Shown here piece by piece: positions 1-9,595 of a stretch of DNA of 64,000 nt. The notes beneath the pieces are model-generated. The model saw nothing but the letters and a program-made list of their open reading frames with translations. It ran no database searches and had not been told where the DNA came from. Positions within the stretch are counted from its first letter, which is position 1, and every line of letters begins with the position of its first letter. A program made the translations under genes and the position numbers. The stretch is from assembly GCF_029227915.1 (NCBI RefSeq), contig NC_079882.1, positions 31,116,001 through 31,180,000 on the forward strand, in the 5' to 3' direction. This DNA comes from Hydractinia symbiolongicarpus (lineage: Eukaryota; Cnidaria; Hydrozoa; Anthoathecata; Hydractiniidae).

Positions 1-285
1 GGCTAAGATTGGTCCCACTGTACAGAATGACTTATTTATCTACATTTCTAAATGAAGCGCTGCCGCAACGCCCAGTGTAATTGCTGAGTTCCAGCAACCA
101 TGTCAGATTAAGAAGAATGTTATTTCTTGGAGTCCAATTGGCTCATTTATCACTTTTATAAGTTCAAAGTCCAAAATAAGTTCAATTAAGTCACACAGTC
201 AATCGTTTCACTGTTAAAAGCGATGCAACCTGGTAATATCAGAAACATATCGCAAAATACATGTTTGTACAAATATGTGACGCAA

Positions 286-315
286 CCGTTGCAACTGAAA
301 CGGAGTAATACCGTT
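286..315. other. CCGTT / AACGG / CCGTT symmetric triple
   Basis: CCGTT at 286-290, AACGG at 299-303 and CCGTT at 311-315 give two overlapping inverted repeats with loops of 8 and 7 bases. The middle arm can pair with either side. The arrangement recurs in most monomers, usually as CAACCGTTGTAACTCAAACGG followed by AGTGATACCGTT. A fourth AACGG sits in GCTAACGGCTA at the monomer junction. It may be a binding site or switchable hairpin; this is inference. Confidence 0.7.
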
Positions 316-540
316 ACAAAGTCAATGAAATTTAGTTTTTGAAACTGTCTCTGTTTCTTCAGCGCGAGCTAACGGCTAGGATTGGTCCCACAGTAAAGAA
401 TGACTTATTTATCTACATTTTTTAATAAAGCGCTATCACAGCGCCCAGTGTAATCGTTGAGTTCAAGCAATCATGTCAAATTAGGAGGAATGCTATTTCT
501 TTGAGTCCAATTGTCTCATTTATCACATTTATATTTTCAA

Positions 541-560
541 AGTGTAAAATAAGGACAGTC
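541..560 (+). repeat. Short-monomer deletion variant, first of four
   Basis: Here AAAATAAGGACAGTCAATCG replaces the usual AAAATAAGTTCAATTAAGTCCCACAGTCAATCG, a loss of about 13 bases that gives a monomer of about 359-360 bp. The same deletion is seen near 13927, 19110 and 23494. The four copies share flanking variants, including GGTACGATATGTGACGCAACAG, so the deletion arose once and was spread through the array. Confidence 0.85.
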
Positions 561-1105
561 AATCGTTTCACTGTTAAAAGCGATGCAACCTGGTAATATC
601 AGAAACATATCGCTAAATACATGTTGGTACGATATGTGACGCAACAGTTGTAACTCAAACGGAGTGATACCGTTACAAAGTCAATGAAATGTAGTTTTTG
701 AAACTGTCTCTTTGTTTGCAGCGCGTGCTAACGGCTAGGATTTATCCCACAGTAAAAAATTGCTTATTTATCTAAATTTTTTAATGAAGCGCTACCACAG
801 CGCGCAGTGTAATCGCTGAGTTACAGCAATCATGTCAAATTGAGAAGAATGTTATTTCTTGGAGTCCAATTGTCTCATTTATCACATTTTTAAGTTCAAA
901 GTGCGAAATCAGTTCCATTAAGTCCCACAGTCAATCGTTTCATTGTTAAAAGGGATGCAACCTAGTAGAGTCAAAAAAATATCACTAAATACATGTTGGT
1001 ATGAATATGTGACGCAACATTTGTACCTCAAACGGAGTGATACCGTTACAAAGTCAATGAAATTTAGTTTTCGAAAATGTCTCTATTTCTTCAACGCGAG
1101 CTAAC

Positions 1106-1477
1106 GGCTAGGAATTGTCCCACAGTAAAAAATGTCTTATTTATCTACATTTTTTAATAAAGCGCTATAACAGCGCCCAGTGTAATCGTTGAGTTCAAGC
1201 AATCATGTCAAATTAAGAAGAATGTTATTTCTTGGAGTCCAATTGTCTCATTTATCACATTTATAAGTTCAAAGTCCAAAATCAGTTCTATTAAGTCCCA
1301 CAGCAAATTCGTTCACTGTTAAAAGCTCTGCAACTTGGTAATATCTGAAAGATATCGCTAAACACTTGTTGGTACGAATATGTGACGCAACCGTTGTACT
1401 TCAACGGGCGGATACCGTTAGAAACTCAATGAAATGTAGTTTTTGAAACTGTTTCTATATCTTCAGCGCGTGCTAAC
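1106..1477 (+). repeat. Representative 372-bp satellite monomer
   Basis: A full-length copy given as a guide to the monomer. It opens with the GGCTAGG anchor, followed by an AT-rich stretch (ACTTATTTATCTAC-like, then a T run). The GCGCT...AGCGC palindrome lies at 1162-1176. Next comes the GTCCAATTGTCTCATTTATC segment, then a second copy of the short word GTCCCACAG that also occurs in the anchor of most monomers. The CCGTT/AACGG/CCGTT triple is at 1391-1395, 1403-1407 and 1415-1419. The copy ends with a TTTTTGAAACTG tract and CAGCGCG just before the next anchor. The length is 3 x 124, so frames carry over from copy to copy, and is also twice 186. Confidence 0.9.
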
Positions 1478-1779
1478 GGCTAGCATTGGTCCCACAGTAA
1501 AAAATGACTTATTTATCTAAATTTTTAAATGAACCGCTACCACAGCGACCAGTGTAATCGCTGAGTTCCAGCAACCATGTCAGATTAAGAAGAATGTTTT
1601 TTCTTTGAGTCCAATTGGCTCATTTATCACATTTATAAGTTCAAAGACCAAAATAAGTTCAATTAAGTCCCACAGTCAATCGTTTCACTGTTAAAAGCGA
1701 TGCAACCTGGTAAATCAGAAATATATCGCAAAATACATGTTGGTACAAATATGTGACGCAACCGTTGCAACTCAAACGG

Positions 1780-4450
1780 AGTAATACCGTTACAAAGTCA
1801 ATGAAATTTAGTTTTTGAAACTGTCTCTATTTCTTCAGCGCGAGCTAACGGCTACGATTGGTCAAACAGTAAAAAATGACTTATTTATCTACATTTTTTA
1901 ATAAAGCGCTATCACAGCGCCCAGTGTAATCGTTGAGTTCAAGCAATCATGTCAAATTAGGAGGAATGCTTTTTCTTTGAGTCCAATTGTCTCATTTATC
2001 ACATTTATATGTTCAAAGTCTAAAATAAGTTCAATTAAGTCCCACAGTCAATCGTTTCACTGTTAAAAGCGATGCAACCTGGTAAATATCAGAAACATAT
2101 CGCTAAATACATGTTGTACGATATGTGACGCAACAGTTGTAACTCAAACGGAGTGATACCGTTACAAAGTCAATGAAATGTAATTTTTGAAACTGTCTCT
2201 ATTTCTTCAGCGTGCGCTATCGACTAGGATTGGTCCCACAGTAAAAAATGTCTTATTTATCTAAATTTTTTAATAAAGCGCTACCACAGCGCCTAGCGAA
2301 AATGATCTGTTCCAGCAATCATTTCAAATTAAGAAGAACGTTTTTTCTTGGAGTGCAGTTGTCTTATTGATCATATTTCTACGGTCAAAGTTCAAAACCA
2401 TTTTAATTAACTCCCACAGTCAATCGTTTCACTGTTAAAGGCGATGCCACCTAGTAGAGTTAGAAAAATAACGCCAAATACATGTTGGTACGAATATGTG
2501 ACGCAACCGTTGTAACTCAAACGGAGTGATACCGTTACAAAGTCAATGAAATTTTGTTTTTGAAAATGTCTCTATTTCTTCAGCGCGAGGTAACGGTTAG
2601 GATTGGTCCCACAGTAAAAAATGACTTATTTATCTACATTTTTTAATAAAGCGCTATCACAGCTCCCAGTGTAATCGTTGAGTTCAAGCAATCATGTCAA
2701 ATTAAGAAGAATGTTATTTCTTGGAGTCCTATTGTCTCATTTATCGCATTTATAAGTTCAAAGTCCAAAGTAAGTTAAATTAAGTCCCACAGGCAGTCGT
2801 TTCACTGTTAAAAACAATGCAACCTTGTGATATCAGAAACATATCGCTATATACATGTTGGTACGAATATGTGACGCAACCGTTGTAACTCAAACGGAGT
2901 GATATCGTTAGAAAGTCAATGAAATATAGTTTTTGAAGTTGTCTCCATTTCTTCAGCGCGAGCTAACGGCTAGGATTGGTCAAACAGTAAAAAATGACTT
3001 ATTTATCTACATTTTTTAATAAAGCGCTATCACAGCGCCCAGTGTAATCGTTGAGTTCAAGCAATCATGTCAAATTAGGAGGAATGCTATTTCTTTGAGT
3101 CCAATTGTCTCATTTATCACATTTATATGTTCAAAGTCTAAAATAAGTTCAATTAAGTCCCACAGTCAATCGTTTCACTGTTAAAAGCGATGCAACCTGG
3201 TAAATATCAGAAACATATCGCTAAATACATGTTGTACGATATGTGACGCAACAGTTGTAACTCAAACGGAGTAATACCGTTACAAAGTCAATGAAATTTA
3301 GTTTTTGAAACTGTCTCTATTTCTTCAGCGCGAGCTAACGGCTAGGATTGGTCAAACAGTAAAAAATGACTTATTTATCTACATTTTTTAATAAAGCGCT
3401 ATCACAGCGCCCAGTGTAATCGTTGAGTTCAAGCAATCATGTCAAATTAGGAGGAATGCTATTTCTTTGAGTCCAATTGTCTCATTTATCACATTTATAT
3501 GTTCAAAGTCTAAAATAAGTTCAATTAAGTCCCACAGTCAATCGTTTCACTGTTAAAAGCGATGCAACCTGGTAAATATCAGAAACATATCGCTAAATAC
3601 ATGTTGTACGATATGTGACGCAACAGTTGTAACTCAAACGGAGTGATACCGTTACAAAGTCAATGAAATGTAATTTTTGAAACTGTCTCTATTTCTTCAG
3701 CGTGCGCTATCGACTAGGATTGGTCCCACAGTAAAAAATGTCTTATTTATCTAAATTTTTTAATAAAGCGCTACCACAGCGCCTAGCGAAAATGATCTGT
3801 TCCAGCAATCATTTCAAATTAAGAAGAACGTTTTTTCTTGGAGTCCAGTGGTCTTATTGATCATATTTCTACGGTCAAAGTTCAAAACCATTTTAATTAA
3901 CTCCCACAGTCAATCGTTTCACTGTTAAAAGCGATGCCACCTAGTAGAGTTAGAAAAATAACGCCAAATACATGTTGGTACGAATATGTGACGCAACCGT
4001 TGTAACTCAAACGGAGTGATACCGTTACAAAGTCAATGAAATTTTGTTTTTGAAAATGTCTCTATTTCTTCAGCGCGAGGTAACGGTTAGGATTGGTCCC
4101 ACAGTAAAAAATGACTTATTTATCTACATTTTTTAATAAAGCGCTATCACAGCTCCCAGTGTAATCGTTGAGTTCAAGCAATCATGTCAAATTAAGAAGA
4201 ATGTTATTTCTTGGAGTCCAATTGTCTCATTTATCGCATTTATAAGTTCAAAGTCCAAAGTAAGTTAAATTAAGTCCCACAGGCAGTCGTTTCACTGTTA
4301 AAAACAATGCAACCTTGTGATATCAGAAACATATCGCTATATACATGTTGGTACGAATATGTGACGCAACCGTTGTAACTCAAACGGAGTGATATCGTTA
4401 GAAAGTCAATGAAATATAGTTTTTGAAGTTGTCTCCATTTCTTCAGCGCG
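1780..4450 (+). repeat. Higher-order repeat: tetramer of 1490 bp, near-identical blocks
   Basis: The block at about 1780-2960 recurs nearly base for base at about 3270-4450. The offset of 1490 is exact at three landmarks: GATTGGTCAAACAG at 1856/3346, CGTGCGCTATCGACTAGG at 2211/3701, and TAACGGTTAGG at 2591/4081. Between them, 2961-3270 holds another copy of the GGTCAAACAG monomer type. After 4450 the second copy switches to a GGCAAAGATTGG monomer. The offset is four monomers, and similarity is far above that of neighbouring monomers within a block. Confidence 0.85.
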
Positions 4451-4513
4451 CGCTAACGGCAAAGATTGGTCCCACAGTACAAAATGACTTATTTATCTAT
4501 ATTTTTAAATGAA

Positions 4514-4528
4514 GCGCTACCGTAGCGC
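4514..4528. other. Perfect 15-bp palindrome, GTAGCGC variant
   Basis: GCGCTAC-C-GTAGCGC: seven paired bases around one central C. It is the monomer's GCGCT-N5-AGCGC site in the form where both inner pairs also match. The same form occurs in other copies, for example near 13073, 13433, 16401, 17507 and 30802. It could form a small hairpin or cruciform, or be a symmetric protein-binding site. No function is shown by the sequence. Confidence 0.8.
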
Positions 4529-4884
4529 CCAGTGTAATCGCTAAATTTCAGCAATCATATACAATTAAGGAAAATATTATTTGTTGGAGCCCAATTGTCT
4601 CATTTATCACAAGTATAAGTTCAAAGTCCACAATCAGTTCAATTAAGTTCCACAGGCAATCGTTACACTGTTAAAAGCGATGCAACCTTGTAATATCAGA
4701 AACATATCGCTAAAGACATGTTGGTATGAATATGTGACGCAACATTTGTACCTCAAACGGAGTGATACCGTTAGAAAGTCAATGAAATAAAATTTTTGAA
4801 ACTGTCTCCATTTCCTCAGCGCGCTAACGGCTAAGATTGGTCCAACAGTACAGAATGACTTATTTATCTAAATTTCTAAATGAA

Positions 4885-4899
4885 GCGCTGCCGCAGCGC
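4885..4899. other. Perfect 15-bp palindrome, GCAGCGC variant
   Basis: GCGCTGC-C-GCAGCGC: the same site one monomer later than the copy at 4514. It has G-C in place of A-T at the sixth pair, so symmetry is kept by two matched changes. Many copies in the 17-31 kb family carry this form, some broken by one base (CAACGCC or CAGTGCC). The strict outer GCGCT/AGCGC pairs are present in most monomers of the window. Confidence 0.8.
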
Positions 4900-4954
4900 C
4901 CAGTGTAACCGCTGAATTCCAGCAATCATGTCAAAATAAGAAGAATGTTTTTTC

Positions 4955-7210
4955 TTTGAGTCCAATTGTCTCATTTATCACATTTATAAGTTCAAAGTCC
5001 AAAATCAGTTCTATTAAGTCCCACAGCAAATTGGTTCACTGTTAAAAGCTCTGCAACTTGGTAATATCTGAAAGATATCGCTAAACACTTGTTGGTACGA
5101 ATATGTGACGCAACCGTTGTACTTCAACGGGCGGATACCGTTAGAAACTCAATGAAATGTAGTTTTTGAAACTGTTTCTATATCTTCAGCGCGTGCTAAC
5201 GGCTAGCATTGGTCCCACAGTAAAAAATGACTTATTTATCTAAATTTTTAAATGAACCGCTACCACAGCGACCAGTGTAATCGCTGAGTTCCAGCAACCA
5301 TGTCAGATTAAGAAGAATGTTTTTTCTTTGAGTCCAATTGGCTCATTTATCACATTTATAAGTTCAAAGACCAAAATAAGTTCAATTAAGTCCCACAGTC
5401 AATCGTTTCACTGTTAAAAGCGATGCAACCTGGTAAATCAGAAATATATCGCAAAATACATGTTGGTACAAATATGTGACGCAACCGTTGCAACTCAAAC
5501 GGAGTAATACCGTTACAAAGTCAATGAAATTTAGTTTTTGAAACTGTCTCTATTTCTTCAGCGCGAGCTAACGGCTAGGATTGGTCAAACAGTAAAAAAT
5601 GACTTATTTATCTACATTTTTTAATAAAGCGCTATCACAGCGCCCAGTGTAATCGTTGAGTTCAAGCAATCATGTCAAATTAGGAGGAATGCTTTTTCTT
5701 TGAGTCCAATTGTCTCATTTATCACATTTATAAGTTCAAAGTCCAAAATCAGTTCTATTAAGTCCCACAGCAAATTGGTTCACTGTTAAAAGCTCTGCAA
5801 CTTGGTAATATCTGAAAGATATCGCTAAACACTTGTTGGTACGAATATGTGACGCAACCGTTGTACTTCAACGGGCGGATACCGTTAGAAACTCAATGAA
5901 ATGTAGTTTTTGAAACTGTTTCTATATCTTCAGCGCGTGCTAACGGCTAGCATTGGTCCCACAGTAAAAAATGACTTATTTATCTAAATTTTTAAATGAA
6001 CCGCTACCACAGCGACCAGTGTAATCGCTGAGTTCCAGCAACCATGTCAGATTAAGAAGAATGTTTTTTCTTTGAGTCCAATTGGCTCATTTATCACATT
6101 TATAAGTTCAAAGACCAAAATAAGTTCAATTAAGTCCCACAGTCAATCGTTTCACTGTTAAAAGCGATGCAACCTGGTAAATCAGAAATATATCGCAAAA
6201 TACATGTTGGTACAAATATGTGACGCAACCGTTGCAACTCAAACGGAGTAATACCGTTACAAAGTCAATGAAATTTAGTTTTTGAAACTGTCTCTATTTC
6301 TTCAGCGCGAGCTAACGGCTAGGATTGGTCAAACAGTAAAAAATGACTTATTTATCTACATTTTTTAATAAAGCGCTATCACAGCGCCCAGTGTAATCGT
6401 TGAGTTCAAGCAATCATGTCAAATTAGGAGGAATGCTTTTTCTTTGAGTCCAATTGTCTCAGTTATCACATTTATAAGTTCAAAGTCCAAAATCAGTTCT
6501 ATTAAGTCCCACAGCAAATTGGTTCACTGTTAAAAGCTCTGCAACTTGGTAATATCTGAAAGATATCGCTAAACACTTGTTGGTACGAATATGTGACGCA
6601 ACCGTTGTACTTCAACGGGCGGATACCGTTAGAAACTCAATGAAATGTAGTTTTTGAAACTGTTTCTATATCTTCAGCGCGTGCTAACGGCTAGCATTGG
6701 TCCCACAGTAAAAAATGACTTATTTATCTAAATTTTTAAATGAACCGCTACCACAGCGACCAGTGTAATCGCTGAGTTCCAGCAACCATGTCAGATTAAG
6801 AAGAATGTTTTTTCTTTGAGTCCAATTGGCTCATTTATCACATTTATAAGTTCAAAGACCAAAATAAGTTCAATTAAGTCCCACAGTCAATCGTTTCACT
6901 GTTAAAAGCGATGCAACCTGGTAAATCAGAAATATATCGCAAAATACATGTTGGTACAAATATGTGACGCAACCGTTGCAACTCAAACGGAGTAATACCG
7001 TTACAAAGTCAATGAAATTTAGTTTTTGAAACTGTCTCTATTTCTTCAGCGCGAGCTAACGGCTAGGATTGGTCAAACAGTAAAAAATGACTTATTTATC
7101 TACATTTTTTAATAAAGCGCTATCACAGCGCCCAGTGTAATCGTTGAGTTCAAGCAATCATGTCAAATTAGGAGGAATGCTTTTTCTTTGAGTCCAATTG
7201 TCTCATTTAT
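4955..7210 (+). repeat. Higher-order repeat: 744-bp dimer, three tandem copies
   Basis: The diagnostic word CAGCAAATTGGTTCAC recurs at a spacing of exactly 744, with TTGGTT at 5031, 5775 and 6519. The sequence between copies is nearly identical. Each unit holds two distinct monomers: one with TTCAACGGGCGG and TCTATATCTTCAG, and one with GGTAAATCAGAAATATATCGC. A related word with CAAATTCG occurs at about 1305, and further copies at 8008 and 11358. The third unit changes register at about 7210, where TTATATGTTCAAAGTC replaces TTATAAGTTCAAAGTC. Confidence 0.88.
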
Positions 7211-9208
7211 CACATTTATATGTTCAAAGTCTAAAATAAGTTCAATTAAGTCCCACAGTCAATCGTTTCACTGTTAAAAGCGATGCAACCTGGTAAATAT
7301 CAGAAACATATCGCTAAATACATGTTGTACGATATGTGACGCAACAGTTGTAACTCAAACGGAGTGATACCGTTACAAAGTCAATGAAATGTAATTTTTG
7401 AAACTGTCTCTATTTCTTCAGCGTGCGCTATCGACTAGGATTGGTCCCACAGTAAAAAATGTCTTATTTATCTAAATTTTTTAATAAAGCGCTACCACAG
7501 CGCCTAGCGAAAATGATCTGTTCCAGCAATCATTTCAAATTAAGAAGAACGTTTTTTCTTGGAATCCAGTTGTCTTATTGATCATATTTCTACGGTCAAA
7601 GTTCAAAACCATTTTAATTAACTCCCACAGTCAATCGTTTCACTGTTAAAAGCGATGCCACCTAGTAGAGTTAGAAAAATAACGCCAAATACATGTTGGT
7701 ACGAATATGTGACGCAACCGTTGTAACTCAAACGGAGTAATACCGTTACAAAGTCAATGAAATTTAGTTTTTGAAACTGTCTCTATTTCTTCAGCGCGAG
7801 CTAACGGCTAGGATTGGTCAAACAGTAAAAAATGACTTATTTATCTACATTTTTTAATAAAGCGCTATCACAGCGCCCAGTGTAATCGTTGAGTTCAAGC
7901 AATCATGTCAAATTAGGAGGAATGCTTTTTCTTTGAGTCCAATTGTCTCATTTATCACATTTATAAGTTCAAAGTCCAAAATCAGTTCTATTAAGTCCCA
8001 CAGCAAATTGGTTCACTGTTAAAAGCTCTGCAACTTGGTAATATCTGAAAGATATCGCTAAACACTTGTTGGTACGAATATGTGACGCAACCGTTGTACT
8101 TCAACGGGCGGATACCGTTAGAAACTCAATGAAATGTAGTTTTTGAAACTGTTTCTATATCTTCAGCGCGTGCTAACGGCTAGCATTGGTCCCACAGTAA
8201 AAAATGACTTATTTATCTAAATTTTTAAATGAACCGCTACCACAGCGACCAGTGTAATCGCTGAGTTCCAGCAACCATGTCAGATTAAGAAGAATGTTTT
8301 TTCTTTGAGTCCAATTGGCTCATTTATCACATTTATAAGTTCAAAGACCAAAATAAGTTCAATTAAGTCCCACAGTCAATCGTTTCACTGTTAAAAGCGA
8401 TGCAACCTGGTAAATCAGAAATATATCGCAAAATACATGTTGGTACAAATATGTGACGCAACCGTTGCAACTCAAACGGAGTAATACCGTTACAAAGTCA
8501 ATGAAATTTAGTTTTTGAAACTGTCTCTATTTCTTCAGCGCGAGCTAACGGCTAGGATTGGTCAAACAGTAAAAAATGACTTATTTATCTACATTTTTTA
8601 ATAAAGCGCTATCACAGCGCCCAGTGTAATCGTTGAGTTCAAGCAATCATGTCAAATTAGGAGGAATGCTTTTTCTTTGAGTCCAATTGTCTCATTTATC
8701 ACATTTATATGTTCAAAGTCTAAAATAAGTTCAATTAAGTCCCACAGTCAATCGTTTCACTGTTAAAAGCGATGCAACCTGGTAAATATCAGAAACATAT
8801 CGCTAAATACATGTTGTACGATATGTGACGCAACAGTTGTAACTCAAACGGAGTGATACCGTTACAAAGTCAATGAAATGTAATTTTTGAAACTGTCTCT
8901 ATTTCTTCAGCGTGCGCTATCGACTAGGATTGGTCCCACAGTAAAAAATGTCTTATTTATCTAAATTTTTTAATAAAGCGCTACCACAGCGCCTAGCGAA
9001 AATGATCTGTTCCAGCAATCATTTCAAATTAAGAAGAACGTTTTTTCTTGGAATCCAGTTGTCTTATTGATCATATTTCTACGGTCAAAGTTCAAAACCA
9101 TTTTAATTAACTCCCACAGTCAATCGTTTCACTGTTAAAAGCGATGCCACCTAGTAGAGTTAGAAAAATAACGCCAAATACATGTTGGTACGAATATGTG
9201 ACGCAACC
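6231..9208 (+). repeat. Higher-order repeat: 1489-bp tetramer, tandem pair
   Basis: Copy 1 runs about 6231-7719 and copy 2 about 7720-9208. Landmarks GCTAACGGCTAGGATTGG (6311/7800), TTGGTTCACTG (6519/8008) and GCGTGCGCTATCGACTAGG (7421/8910) all give an offset of 1489. The join at about 7720 is visible as GGAGTAATACC following a monomer type that elsewhere continues as GGAGTGATACC. The first part of copy 1 overlaps the last unit of the 744-bp dimer series, so the tetramer duplication came after the dimer expansion or reused part of it. Confidence 0.85.
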
Positions 9209-9595
9209 GTTGTAACTCAAACGGAGTGATACCGTTACAAAGTCAATGAAATTTTGTTTTTGAAAATGTCTCTATTTCTTCAGCGCGAGGTAACGGTTAG
9301 GATTGGTCCCACAGTAAAAAATGACTTATTTATCTACATTTTTTAATAAAGCGCTATCACAGCTCCCAGTGTAATCGTTGAGTTCAAGCAATCATGTCAA
9401 ATTAGGAAGAATGTTATTTCTTGGAGTCCAATTGTCTCATTTATCGCATTTATAAGTTCAAAGTCCAAAATAAGTTCAATTAAGTCCCACAGTCAATCGT
9501 TTCACTGTTAAAAGCGATGCAACCTGGTAAATCAGAAACATATCGCAAAATACATGTTGGTACAAATATGTGACGCAACCGTTGCAACTCAAACG

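Larger units (their letters stand above)
240..960 (+). repeat. Two-monomer segment shared with about 13616-14336
   Basis: This segment includes the rare word CAACTGAAACGG and a short monomer in which AAGGACAGTC replaces the usual segment around AAGTCCCACAGTC (about 551). The same sequence recurs about 13.4 kb downstream, with AAGGACAG starting at 551 and 13927. The two copies diverge near 950/14336, where one reads CCTAGTAGAG and the other TTGGTAATATC. This is a dispersed copy of a variant monomer pair. It implies exchange between distant parts of the array or a larger old repeat unit. Confidence 0.8.

Noticed and set aside
1385-1420. CENP-B box in the TTCAACGGGCGG variant
   Set aside because: The mammalian core needs TTCG, then four bases, A, two bases and CGGG. 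Here CGGG is present but TTCG and the A are not at the right spacing.
5020-5060. RNA polymerase III B box (GGTTCACTG resembles GGTTCRANNCC)
   Set aside because: Only the first five bases fit, no A box lies at a suitable distance upstream, and no tRNA fold can be drawn.
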